NCBI RefSeq assembly: GCF_900115045.1 | Contig: NZ_FOVC01000014.1 | Span: 1 to 64,000 of the forward strand | Direction: 5' to 3' | DNA: 64,000 nucleotides | DNA from: Izhakiella capsodis | GTDB lineage: Bacteria; Pseudomonadota; Gammaproteobacteria; Enterobacterales; Enterobacteriaceae | Shown here: positions 7,649-15,049 of the stretch, piece by piece | Layout: each line of letters opens with the position of its first letter | Numbering within the stretch: position 1 is the stretch's first letter | Made by a program: the position numbers and the translations under genes | The notes under the pieces: generated by a model | Told to the model about the DNA's origin: nothing | The model's input: only the letters and a program-made list of their open reading frames with translations | The model's database searches: none

Positions 7649-8965
7649 ATGCCATTATTTATCGTTGCGATCGGTGTTGCGCTACTGCTGATCCTGATTA
7701 TCCGATTTAAGCTGAATGGTTTTATCGCCCTGATTCTGGTTGCACTTGCGGTCGGCATCATGCAAGGAATGCCGGTCAATGAGGTGATCCGTTCGATTAA
7801 AGCTGGCGTTGGCGGTACTCTGGGTAGTCTGGCTCTGATTATGGGGTTCGGCGCTATGTTGGGTAAATTGCTGGCAGACTGCGGCGGCGCTCAGCGCATT
7901 GCGACGACACTTATCAATAAATTCGGCCACAGTAACATCCAGTGGGCGGTGGTGCTTACCGGCTTTACGGTTGGTTTTGCCCTGTTTTATGAGGTCGGCT
8001 TTGTACTGATGCTTCCACTGGTGTTGACTATCGCGGCTAACGCCAGGGTGCCGCTGCTGTATGTCGGTGTACCGATGGCTGCAGCGCTTTCAGTTACGCA
8101 TGGTTTTCTGCCTCCCCATCCTGGCCCGACGGCGATAGCGACGCTGTTTCACGCCGATATGGGCAGAACGCTGCTTTACGGTACACTGCTCGGTATTCCG
8201 ACGGTTATTCTGGCTGGTCCGGTCTACACCCGTTTTTTGAAAAGTATCGATAAACCGATCCCGGAAGGCCTGTACAACCCAAAGACCTTCACGGAGGAAG
8301 AGATGCCTGGCTTTGGCGCCAGCGTCTGGACCTCGCTGGTGCCTGTCATCCTGATGGCGCTACGCGCTATTGCTGAAATGAGCCTGCCAAAAAGTCATCC
8401 GTTTGTAGCATACGCGGAGTTTCTCGGCGATCCCGTAATGGCGACTTTACTTGCGGTGTTAATCGCCATTTTTACCTTTGGCCTGAACCGCGGCCGGACA
8501 ATGGATCAGATTACCGAGACCCTGGTGGACTCAATCAAAATCATCGCCATGATGCTGCTAATTATAGGCGGCGGCGGCGCTTTCAAGCAGGTTCTGGTTG
8601 ATAGCGGACTGGATAAATATATCACCAGCCTGATGGAGGGAAGCAATGTTTCACCGCTATTTATGGCCTGGTCAATTGCCGCAGCGCTACGCATTGCGTT
8701 GGGATCGGCTACGGTTGCAGCTATTACGGCAGGTGGCATAGTCGCGCCGCTGATTGCTTCAAGCGGTGCCAGCCCCGAGCTGATGGTGATAGCTGTTGGT
8801 TCAGGGAGCGTGATTTTCTCACATGTTAACGATCCGGGATTCTGGTTATTTAAAGAGTATTTTAATCTCAGCATTGGTGAAACGATGCGCTCCTGGTCAG
8901 GACTGGAAACGGTCATCGCGCTTTGTGGCCTTGTTGGTACGTTGTTGCTGCAATGCGTTATTTAA
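7649..8965 (+). CDS. gntT: High-affinity gluconate:H+ symporter GntT
   Basis: 438 aa, exactly the length of E. coli GntT, with near-identical stretches throughout (LNGFIALILVALAVGIMQ, FALFYEVGFVLMLPL, FLPPHPGPTAIATLF, VIFSHVNDPGFWLFKEYF). It is a polytopic inner-membrane protein of the Gnt permease family that imports D-gluconate for phosphorylation and entry into the pentose-phosphate or Entner-Doudoroff pathways. The ATG 7649 follows GGAGAG. A GntR operator upstream supports the substrate assignment. It is a stand-alone gene here, not beside gntR/gntK or gntX as might be expected. Confidence 0.95.
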   Translation: MPLFIVAIGVALLLILIIRFKLNGFIALILVALAVGIMQGMPVNEVIRSIKAGVGGTLGSLALIMGFGAMLGKLLADCGGAQRIATTLINKFGHSNIQWAVVLTGFTVGFALFYEVGFVLMLPLVLTIAANARVPLLYVGVPMAAALSVTHGFLPPHPGPTAIATLFHADMGRTLLYGTLLGIPTVILAGPVYTRFLKSIDKPIPEGLYNPKTFTEEEMPGFGASVWTSLVPVILMALRAIAEMSLPKSHPFVAYAEFLGDPVMATLLAVLIAIFTFGLNRGRTMDQITETLVDSIKIIAMMLLIIGGGGAFKQVLVDSGLDKYITSLMEGSNVSPLFMAWSIAAALRIALGSATVAAITAGGIVAPLIASSGASPELMVIAVGSGSVIFSHVNDPGFWLFKEYFNLSIGETMRSWSGLETVIALCGLVGTLLLQCVI

Positions 8966-8968
8966 TAC

Positions 8969-8999
8969 AAAGCGCGTGTGGTCTCTAGACGCGCGCTTT
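8969..8999 (+). terminator. Hairpin terminator after gntT
   Basis: 8-bp perfect stem AAAGCGCG / CGCGCTTT starting 4 bp after the gntT stop. Only a short T-tract follows (TTTACTATTT), so termination may be partial. Confidence 0.6.
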
Positions 9000-9132
9000 A
9001 CTATTTAATAAGACTATCTGCTGGTGATTTTTGAGAAAAGGGAAAAAGCGAATCTACTCACTGGGCGCCCAAATAATTCTTTTATCCCTTACAAATACAA
9101 CCCTAAACCTTGTTGTTAGCATTAGAGATAGC

Positions 9133-9170
9133 AAAATCAGATAAGGAGGTTCGCTTACCTGATTTTATTT
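9133..9170. terminator. Hairpin between convergent gntT and the 9170-9418 gene
   Basis: AAAATCAG..CTGATTTT with an inner TAAG..CTTA pairing separated by one mismatch. T-rich on both exits (ATTTT on the plus strand, CTGATTTTGC on the minus strand), so it can serve both convergent transcripts. It ends at the stop codon of the minus-strand gene. Confidence 0.65.
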
Positions 9171-9418
9171 TAGTGTGATTGTTTAAAACCCGCTTTCAAC
9201 ATTATATCACGTAGCGCACTCGCAATAGGTCGGTTGCCTCCGGTTAAAGGGCATACAATGTTGTTAATCACATCGTCGAGGTAATGCTCATCGAACTCCT
9301 GCACAGTTAACTGTGTACCGCCTTCATCATTAATAGCGATTGAGCCATTAATATGGCCATTTTTTAATTCCTCTGCCTTGAGACAGTAACGTCCCATGCT
9401 GGTATTGATCGTGTTCAT
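9170..9418 (-). CDS. Small conserved-looking protein of unknown function (82 aa)
   Basis: I do not recognise this protein. It is 82 aa, soluble in appearance, with no signal peptide, membrane segment or Cys motif; one Cys lies in NIVCPLTGG near residue 57. The start at 9418 (MNTINTSMGRYCLKAEEL) is supported by AAGGTGA seven bases upstream; the open frame extends 11 codons further without a ribosome site. It is a free-standing gene between gntT and yohP, with its own terminator. Codon use looks ordinary for this window. It could belong to one of the small enterobacterial DUF families; a profile search is needed to name it. Confidence 0.6.
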   Translation of the reverse strand: MNTINTSMGRYCLKAEELKNGHINGSIAINDEGGTQLTVQEFDEHYLDDVINNIVCPLTGGNRPIASALRDIMLKAGFKQSH

Positions 9419-9751
9419 CTTTTCACCTTTTACCTGGGTCTGGAGGGGCATTCAGACCAAGGGCTGCTTTCTGCTTGTCAGCTTAGAGTTTAATCTTGTC
9501 ACATATCGATGTTTAAGATATAGACAAATATCATCCAGGGAGGCGATCGTAATGGGTATCCCCGGATTTTTGCGATGTTATAAAAAGCAGCGGCCAGTGA
9601 TTGCGGTGTCGGAGCTGATTTAGTCGTTGCGTAGATGACTTGTCGCTAACCAGGCAAAATCATTATCATTTTCTATACTTGTAAAGCAGCTGATGCTTAA
9701 CGGGCGTTGAGCCGAACAAATTTTGACTGGGTAAGAGAGGTGAGGGAAACA
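9419..9751. other. 333-bp intergenic stretch before yohP
   Basis: Holds a weak 23-codon ORF (9552-9623, MGIPGFLRCYKKQ...) with a good AGGGAGG site 8 bp before its ATG, and a candidate Fur site with -10 element just before yohP. I see no other coding potential; the wider frame through 9396-9623 lacks a sensible start. The short ORF is noted only as a possibility. Confidence 0.4.
9656..9679 (+). promoter_or_regulatory. Candidate promoter with Fur-like box upstream of yohP
   Basis: AAATCATTATCATTTTC contains two adjacent Fur hexamer repeats (GATAAT/GATTTT on the reverse strand, i.e. about two thirds of a 19-bp box) and directly abuts a TATACT -10 hexamer at 9674-9679. The -35 is poor. yohP begins 73 bp downstream. 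Iron control is inference from the motif alone. Confidence 0.35.
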
Positions 9752-9835
9752 ATGAAAATTATACTCTGGATTATCGCTATTATTTTTATCGTGGGGTTAT
9801 TAACCATCACTGGCGTATTTAAGCTATTGTTCTGA
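9752..9835 (+). CDS. yohP: YohP, 27-residue small inner-membrane protein
   Basis: A 27-codon ORF, nearly all one hydrophobic helix: MKIILW at the start, a Gly near residue 15 and GVFKLLF at the end. From memory this matches E. coli YohP (27 aa, MKIILW...GVFKMIF) at the same length, start and end. YohP is a single-span membrane protein studied as a model for post-translational, SRP-dependent insertion of very small proteins; its physiological role is not settled. A ribosome site (GAGAGGTGAGGG) precedes the ATG. Its location beside cspE differs from E. coli, where it lies near dusC/yohJ. The 3' end overlaps the convergent zinc-ribbon ORF by 12 bp. Confidence 0.88.
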   Translation: MKIILWIIAIIFIVGLLTITGVFKLLF

Positions 9836-10051
9836 TTTCATTTCACTAAAAACGGCTCCGTTCCTTTCTCCTGCCCGATCGGGGCCGCCAGTCTTTTCAC
9901 AGTCAGTTTGTAAGTCTGCCCGCAGATCCCAGTCATGTGCATTTAAAGCCTTTCGACAATTGGCACAAATGGCACCATAGAAGTATCCATGATGAGATTG
10001 GTTAATAAAGATTAATCTGCTGCTCCCGCAGCGGCGGCAAGATAATTTCAT
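9824..10051 (-). CDS. Possible small zinc-ribbon protein (75 aa)
   Basis: 75 aa with two CxxC pairs, C5-R-R-C8 and C29-A-N-C32, spaced as in small zinc ribbons, followed by a polar, charged, probably disordered tail. I cannot assign a family. The ribosome site is weak (TCAGG immediately before the ATG). The end overlaps yohP by 12 bp in convergent orientation, which is unusual for two real genes but tolerable. An A/T-rich 13-bp inverted repeat sits 66 bp upstream of its start. The paired Cys motifs are the main reason to list it. Confidence 0.42.
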   Translation of the reverse strand: MKLSCRRCGSSRLIFINQSHHGYFYGAICANCRKALNAHDWDLRADLQTDCEKTGGPDRAGERNGAVFSEMKSEQ

Positions 10052-10116
10052 CCTGAAACAGCATCCTGAACATGAGATTAAGAACTATCTTAGCAAATAA
10101 CTTATATACACTTAAG

Positions 10117-10151
10117 AAATATTTAACAAAAATTGATGTTGTTAAATATTT
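10117..10151. repeat. 13-bp perfect A/T-rich inverted repeat
   Basis: AAATATTTAACAA and its exact reverse complement are separated by 9 bp and followed by TTTT on the plus strand. It could be a weak terminator read on the plus strand or an operator for the minus-strand ORF that starts at 10051. Function unassigned. Confidence 0.6.
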
Positions 10152-10217
10152 TTTTATCTTTCATTAAGTCAGGTGCTTTTTCGATGCGTTTGCATCATTT
10201 GTATCACTCGGACTCGT

Positions 10218-10255
10218 GTTGCAGGGCCTTTCTGCAACAATTCACTTAGTGAATT
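10218..10255. repeat. Two adjacent perfect hairpins
   Basis: GTTGCAG/CTGCAAC (7-bp stem, 7-nt loop) is followed without gap by AATTCAC/GTGAATT (7-bp stem, 3-nt loop). No T-run follows, so this is not an ordinary terminator. It may be part of an RNA leader or small RNA. Confidence 0.5.
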
Positions 10256-10540
10256 ACCCCAGGTCAAGACATCTAATTGCACCAATGTGAAAGTTATCTC
10301 GTTGTATTTTCACTACTTCCGCATCAGTAATATTGATGGGTTAGCATTGGCGATGAGATTTATTTCGTCCGGCTGCATGGGATGTTCTGGGCAATATGGC
10401 CTCAGTCAATGGTGAGGCTATCGCTAAAAACACAATATTTATCACTTTTTCGCGATCCTTAACTGGACAAAAGCTAGCTGGCTTGCTGTACTAGTAGGCG
10501 GCACAAGTTAGTGTCTATTTTTCAAGTAAAGGTAATATTG

Positions 10541-10750
10541 ATGTCCAAGATTAAAGGTAGCGTTAAGTGGTTTAATGAGTCCAAAGGATTTGGTTTCATT
10601 ACTCCGGAAGATGGCAGCAAAGACGTATTCGTACATTTCTCTGCCATCCAGAGCAACGGTTTCAAAACTCTGGCTGAAGGTCAGCGCGTAGAGTTTGAAA
10701 TCACCAACGGCGCCAAAGGCCCTTCTGCTGCTAACGTTACCGCTCTGTAA
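10541..10750 (+). CDS. cspE: Cold-shock family RNA chaperone CspE
   Basis: 69 aa, the E. coli CspE length, with almost identical sequence. A single five-stranded cold-shock domain with RNP1 KGFGFI (residues ~16-21) and RNP2 VFVHF (~30-34). Binds single-stranded nucleic acid, melts RNA hairpins and antiterminates; CspE is made constitutively rather than only in the cold (known for the family). The start at 10541 (MSKIKGS) is chosen by homology and by AAAGGT upstream; the open frame runs ten codons further 5'. It is followed by a strong terminator, so it is monocistronic. Confidence 0.96.
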   Translation: MSKIKGSVKWFNESKGFGFITPEDGSKDVFVHFSAIQSNGFKTLAEGQRVEFEITNGAKGPSAANVTAL

Positions 10751-10770
10751 GTTATCAGTCAGATTCTGAA

Positions 10771-10794
10771 AACCCGCCTCTGGCGGGTTTTTTT
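10771..10794 (+). terminator. Rho-independent terminator of cspE
   Basis: AACCCGCC-TCT-GGCGGGTT followed by a T-run, 20 bp after the cspE stop. Confidence 0.92.
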
Positions 10795-11170
10795 ATGTCC
10801 GCGAAACTTATCACAAATTTTCATATCACTTCATCAGATATCCGCTCAGCCGACGTCAACCAGATTTTCCCTGCTCGTCAGGCATTACGTATTGGCTAAC
10901 GAATTAATCCACATGGGCGTGTTAACGACATCATTATCCGCGACTCGATATCAATGCTGTTGAATGCGCAGAGTTCGGCTTGCCAGCCGGAATGAGTTGC
11001 TGAGGACAATAAGCATCTATGCGTACTTTGTCACAGCAGAGGGTGCCTGGGTGCATGGCTGGTGGCAAGCTTATTGATGGTGGTGCTATTGGGCCGGGCT
11101 TAACGCACCATATGCGATTCAATCCTTAGCATCTGCATTTCATTCCTTTTAAGGCGTTACTCCGGGCAAT
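10795..11170. other. Gene-free stretch between cspE and lipA
   Basis: In E. coli this interval holds crcB(fluC), ybeM and tatE. None of these can be read here on either strand; only short interrupted frames are present (for example 10934-11122, minus strand, Pro/Cys-rich, no domain). It may be the remains of deleted genes, but I could not match any fragment to them. Confidence 0.5.
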
Positions 11171-11197
11171 AAAAAAGCCAGCGTGGCTGGCTTTTTT
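11171..11197. terminator. Bidirectional terminator beside lipA
   Basis: A-run plus GCCAGC-GTG-GCTGGC plus T-run; symmetric, so it works on both strands. On the minus strand it lies about 20 bp beyond the lipA stop. Confidence 0.9.
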
Positions 11198-11217
11198 ATT
11201 GTGATTCCGACTACAGA

Positions 11218-12183
11218 TTATTTTACTTCCAACCCTTTGGCTTGCAGGTCTGCATGATAAGAGGAGCGAACAAACGGACCACAAGCGGCGTGGGTAAAGC
11301 CCATGGACAGCGCCTCTTCTTTCATTTCATTGAATTCCGCCGGGCTGACATAGCGCTGAACCGGCAGATGATGGCGGCTGGGCTGTAAATACTGTCCCAG
11401 CGTCAGCATTGTCACACCGTGGTGACGTAAATCCCGCATGACGTCGATGATTTCAGCATTGGTTTCACCCAGGCCGACCATCAGGCCTGATTTTGTCGGT
11501 AGCTCCGGATGCGACTCCTTAAAGCGCTCCAGCAGCTTTAGCGACCAGTTATAATCCGCACCAGGGCGAACCTGTCGGTAGACGCGAGGCACATTTTCAA
11601 GATTATGGTTGAAAACGTCCGGCGGGGAGGCGTTCAGAATTTCCAGTGCGCGATCCATACGGCCACGAAAGTCTGGCACCAGGGTTTCAATTTTGATCGA
11701 CGGCGTTTTAGTCCGAATGGCGTTGATGCAATCAGCAAAATGCTGAGCGCCGCCGTCGCGTAAATCATCCCGGTCAACAGAGGTAATAACCACATAACGC
11801 AGTGCCATATCTGAAATAGTCTGCGCCAGCTTCACCGGCTCGTCAGCATCGGGGGCAACGGGGCGTCCGTGGGCAACGTCGCAAAACGGACAGCGTCGGG
11901 TACAGATTGCACCCAGGATCATGAAGGTTGCGGTACCGTGATTGAAACATTCAGCGAGGTTAGGGCAGGAGGCCTCTTCACAAACGGAGTGCAGACCGTT
12001 TTTACGCATTGCTGCTTTGATGCCCTGAATACGACTGGAATCGGCAGGCAGTTTGATTTTCATCCATTCTGGCTTGCGCAGTAGCTCTTCACGCTCGGTA
12101 ACCACGGTTTTCACCGGGATTAACGCCATTTTATCTGCATCGCGGTACTTTACGCCGCGTTCCATCTGAATTGGTTTACTCAT
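11218..12183 (-). CDS. lipA: Lipoyl synthase LipA (radical SAM)
   Basis: 321 aa, identical in length to E. coli LipA. It inserts two sulfurs into octanoyl groups on the lipoyl domains of PDH, OGDH and GcvH. Both Fe-S clusters are visible: the auxiliary cluster Cys68, Cys73, Cys79 ([12 protein letters not shown]) and the radical-SAM cluster Cys94, Cys98, Cys101 (CTRRCPFC), with the [10 protein letters not shown] tail. It acts after LipB, encoded upstream on the same strand 167 bp away. E. coli has the LysR-type gene ybeF between lipB and lipA; it is absent here. Confidence 0.97.
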   Translation of the reverse strand: MSKPIQMERGVKYRDADKMALIPVKTVVTEREELLRKPEWMKIKLPADSSRIQGIKAAMRKNGLHSVCEEASCPNLAECFNHGTATFMILGAICTRRCPFCDVAHGRPVAPDADEPVKLAQTISDMALRYVVITSVDRDDLRDGGAQHFADCINAIRTKTPSIKIETLVPDFRGRMDRALEILNASPPDVFNHNLENVPRVYRQVRPGADYNWSLKLLERFKESHPELPTKSGLMVGLGETNAEIIDVMRDLRHHGVTMLTLGQYLQPSRHHLPVQRYVSPAEFNEMKEEALSMGFTHAACGPFVRSSYHADLQAKGLEVK

Positions 12184-12350
12184 ATTGTTGCAAGTTCCGA
12201 TTTGGATTGCGCTGTCTTACCTGGGTGATCTGCCGTACTAAGCAGGTTTCAACTTTTTTTATAAAAGCGCAAAAATTATATCATCGCTACCGGGTACTTC
12301 CAGCTCGTATCCGGCGATTGAAGTGGCATAATTGTAAAGTAGCACGTCAA

Positions 12351-13010
12351 CTACTCCATTAACGATCGTGGAGTGCGCTGCCAGTGCAGCGTGTCGATAC
12401 CCAGCTGCCTGGCAAACGCTGTAATCAGCAGCGGCTGAACGTCGCTTAGGGTTATTCCTTGATAAAAGTGACTGATTTGCGTCATTTCAAGACCGGCATA
12501 GCCACAGGGATTAATTCGCAGAAAGGGAGAAAGATCCATATTGACGTTGAGTGCCAGTCCGTGGAACGAGCAACCGTTGCGAATACGCAGCCCCAGCGAA
12601 CAAATTTTACGTCCCTCAACGTAGACGCCTGGTGCATCCGGACGCGCCGCAGCGACTATCTGCCAATGAGCCAGCGTGGCGATAACCGTGTTTTCCAGCG
12701 CGCTGACTAGCTGACGAACACCTACCCGGCGGCTTCTCAGATTGATCAGCACATACATAACCTGCTGGCCTGGTCCGTGATAAGTCACCTGACCACCGCG
12801 ATCACTCTGCATTACCGGGATGTCGCCAGGCGTCAGTAGATGTTCCGATTTACCGGCCTGGCCTTGTGTGAATACTGGTGGATGCTCAACCAGCCAGATT
12901 TCATCACGGGTCTGTTCATCGCGCTGGTCGGTAAAGCGATGCATGGCCTCGGAAACAAGCGCCCAGTGCTGTAACCCAAGCTGGCGAATAATCAGAGTAT
13001 CGTTCTGCAA
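12351..13010 (-). CDS. lipB: Octanoyl-ACP:protein N-octanoyltransferase LipB
   Basis: 219 aa (E. coli 213). Transfers octanoate from acyl carrier protein to the lipoyl-domain lysine, forming the LipA substrate. The catalytic dyad is in place: Lys135 in GRKICSLG and Cys169 in RINPCGYAG, with the [12 protein letters not shown] motif at residues 71-82. The last ~20 residues differ from E. coli and are slightly longer, as is usual for this variable tail. It starts at ATG 13010 ([12 protein letters not shown]). Between ybeD and lipA on the minus strand. Confidence 0.96.
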   Translation of the reverse strand: MQNDTLIIRQLGLQHWALVSEAMHRFTDQRDEQTRDEIWLVEHPPVFTQGQAGKSEHLLTPGDIPVMQSDRGGQVTYHGPGQQVMYVLINLRSRRVGVRQLVSALENTVIATLAHWQIVAAARPDAPGVYVEGRKICSLGLRIRNGCSFHGLALNVNMDLSPFLRINPCGYAGLEMTQISHFYQGITLSDVQPLLITAFARQLGIDTLHWQRTPRSLME

Positions 13011-13092
13011 AACAGGTGTCCGGTAGGAAAGACTGAACGGCAGTATAACGTTGGTAGCATCGCTGAACCAGCGCAGCAGGCGTTATGATATG

Positions 13093-13356
13093 TCACAGCA
13101 CCATTCTAACAATGTCGATGTTGCCCAGCTCTTCGTACAAGGTTTCCACCTGCTCAATGTGCGTTGCGTTGATGGTGATTGAAACCGAATGATAGTTTCC
13201 CTTACTGCTCGGTTTTACCTGCGGACTGTAATCGCCCGGCGCGTGACGCTGTATAACCTCAATGACCTGATCGACCAGCTCCGGCTGCGCTAATCCCATA
13301 ACTTTATAGGTAAAAGGGCAGGGAAATTCGAGAAGTTCATTTAGCTTAGTTTTCAT
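13093..13356 (-). CDS. ybeD: YbeD, conserved DUF493-family protein
   Basis: 87 aa, the length of E. coli YbeD, with the same opening ([13 protein letters not shown]). Small alpha/beta protein with a ferredoxin-like (ACT-related) fold; its function is not established. The start at 13356 is chosen because CGGAGTC lies 6-7 bp upstream and it matches the family; the longer frame to 13386 adds ten unlikely residues. It sits between dacA and lipB, as in E. coli. A terminator separates it from dacA. Confidence 0.94.
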   Translation of the reverse strand: MKTKLNELLEFPCPFTYKVMGLAQPELVDQVIEVIQRHAPGDYSPQVKPSSKGNYHSVSITINATHIEQVETLYEELGNIDIVRMVL

Positions 13357-13374
13357 AAAGACTCCGGCGGCGAG

Positions 13375-13406
13375 AAAAACAAACACTCCCGCGTCGGCGG
13401 GAGTGT
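13375..13406 (-). terminator. Terminator of dacA
   Basis: CACTCCCGC / GCGGGAGTG perfect 9-bp stem with a 4-nt loop, followed on the minus strand by TTTGTTTTT. It overlaps the upstream region of ybeD. Confidence 0.88.
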
Positions 13407-13473
13407 ATTTATTGTTTTTATATTGGGACAGGTTCGCCGACTATCAAGCTTGTTTTGCTAAAAATGCCAGCTG

Positions 13474-14685
13474 TTAGCCGAACCAATGGTGGAACATCAG
13501 TTTAACATAATCGATGATGCGGCTGAAGAAGCCACCTTCCTGCACCTCTTTGAGAACCACCATTGGGCGCTGCTCAATGGTTTTACCGTCGAGCTGGAAG
13601 TTAATGGTGCCCACAACCTGATTTTTTGCCAACGGCGCATGCAATTCGATAGTGTTCAGCGTGTAGCTGGCCTTAAGATCTTTCATACGCCCGCGCGGGA
13701 TGGTCAGGTAAACATCTTTGTCAACGCCAAGCTCGGCGCGATCGCTGCGACCAAACCAGACCGGCTCAGAGGCAAACTCTTTCCCCGCTTTCAGCGGTGC
13801 GACGGTTTCGAAGAAGCGAAAGCCCCATGTGAGCAGCTTTTTACTTTCGGTTTCGCGGCCTTTATAAGTCCGGCCGCCGAGCACGGCAGAAATCAGCCGC
13901 ATCTGGCCTTCGGTCGCTGAAGCTACCAGGTTGTAGCCGGCAGAAGCGGTATGACCTGTTTTGATACCGTCTACGCTCAGGCTGGTATCCCACAGCAGGC
14001 CGTTGCGGTTCATCTGACGGATATGATTAAACGTAAACTCTTTTTCTTTATAAACGGCATATTCATCGGGTACGTCGCGGATCAGGGCCTGGCCGATCAG
14101 CGCCATATCACGTGCGGAACTAAATTGTCCTTGTGCATCCAGTCCGTGTACGGTCTGGAAATGCGTATTTTTCAGTCCAAGCGCCTTCACGTAATTATTC
14201 ATCAGGCCGACAAAAGCATCCTGGCTTCCGGCAACATAGTCTGCCATAGCGACACAAGCATCATTACCTGATTGCAGCACGATGCCGCGCGTCAGCTGTG
14301 AGACAGGCACGCGATCGCCCGGTTTAAGAAACATTAACGAGGAGCCTTTAAACACGGGATTCCCGGTCGCCCAGGCATCTTTACCGACGGTGACAATATC
14401 TTCCTGGTGGATCCTGCCGGCCTTCACCGCCTGGCCAATGACATAGCTGGTCATCATTTTTGTCAGACTGGCAGGGTCACGGCGGACATCTGCATTTTTT
14501 TCTGCCAGCACTTTGCCAGAGTTGTAATCAATCAGAATATAGGCTTCTGCGTCGATATCCGGTACGCCGGGGATCATGGTTTTTATATTGACAGCATCGG
14601 CCTGGGCGAGAGCAGAAAAGCTCAGTGCGACGAGAGTGCTCATCGTCAGGCGTTTGAAAAAGCGTAAAGAGTTCGGCATGTTCAT
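13474..14685 (-). CDS. dacA: D-alanyl-D-alanine carboxypeptidase PBP5 (DacA)
   Basis: 403 aa precursor. Removes the terminal D-Ala of peptidoglycan pentapeptides in the periplasm and is needed for normal cell shape. N-terminal signal peptide ending ALAQADA; active-site motifs SLTK (Ser73), SGN and KTGHT; a C-terminal amphipathic anchor ([17 protein letters not shown]) identical in type to E. coli. Start at 14685 gives the E. coli length of 403 aa; the frame opens at 14706 (seven more residues) and neither start has a strong ribosome site. Downstream of rlpA, with the rod-shape genes beyond it. Confidence 0.96.
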   Translation of the reverse strand: MNMPNSLRFFKRLTMSTLVALSFSALAQADAVNIKTMIPGVPDIDAEAYILIDYNSGKVLAEKNADVRRDPASLTKMMTSYVIGQAVKAGRIHQEDIVTVGKDAWATGNPVFKGSSLMFLKPGDRVPVSQLTRGIVLQSGNDACVAMADYVAGSQDAFVGLMNNYVKALGLKNTHFQTVHGLDAQGQFSSARDMALIGQALIRDVPDEYAVYKEKEFTFNHIRQMNRNGLLWDTSLSVDGIKTGHTASAGYNLVASATEGQMRLISAVLGGRTYKGRETESKKLLTWGFRFFETVAPLKAGKEFASEPVWFGRSDRAELGVDKDVYLTIPRGRMKDLKASYTLNTIELHAPLAKNQVVGTINFQLDGKTIEQRPMVVLKEVQEGGFFSRIIDYVKLMFHHWFG

Positions 14686-14817
14686 GTTAAGGACGGCAAC
14701 ACCCATGGCAAAAGGTTAAAAAAAGTGACTTACTATAACAAAACGTTCAGTGCCAGGCATCCGTATTTACCGTACAGAGGTGTCATGATGCGACAAAAAC
14801 AAGCCGATGGTGAGTAA

Positions 14818-15049
14818 TTATAATCCGGATGGCGCAGCGGTAATAAATGACCGCTGATTGGCTTCCTTAAGCAGCCGATGCTGCAAAACGGCCGCCTGAT
14901 GACGTGAGCTAAAACTGCCCAGTTGCACCCGATGGATGCTGCCCCGGCTGCTAACCTTTCCCTGTACGCCGAAGCGTTTACTCAAATTTAACATTCACTC
15001 GCGGACACGCGCCGCTTCGCCCACTGCGCCGACTTGCACCACGTCTGTA
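14818..15049 (-). pseudogene. Disconnected SPOR-domain remnant of rlpA
   Basis: Directly beyond the point where the rlpA frame goes astray, another frame of the minus strand encodes a recognisable SPOR domain: VVQVGAVGEAARVRE, then a TGA at 14995-14997, then LSKRFGVQGKVSSRGSIHRVQLGSF and SFITAAPSGL before TAA at 14818. Spacing to the E. coli RlpA SPOR domain is conserved residue for residue across the TGA, so the stop is a substitution. With the upstream one-base shift there are two separate lesions, and this part cannot be made as part of RlpA. Confidence 0.8.

Larger units (their letters stand above)
10052..10540. other. 489-bp non-coding stretch upstream of cspE
   Basis: No convincing gene. 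It holds a 13-bp perfect inverted repeat (10117-10151), two adjacent hairpins (10218-10255) and, towards the end, the presumed promoter and leader of cspE. The 80-codon frame at 10173-10415 has no ribosome site and a composition (Cys/Ile-rich, no domain) unlike a real protein. E. coli carries pagP upstream of cspE; it is not here. Confidence 0.5.

Noticed and set aside
10173..10415. 80-codon frame upstream of cspE
   Set aside because: No ribosome site, odd Cys/Ile/Arg composition, no domain; overlaps hairpins and probable cspE control region.
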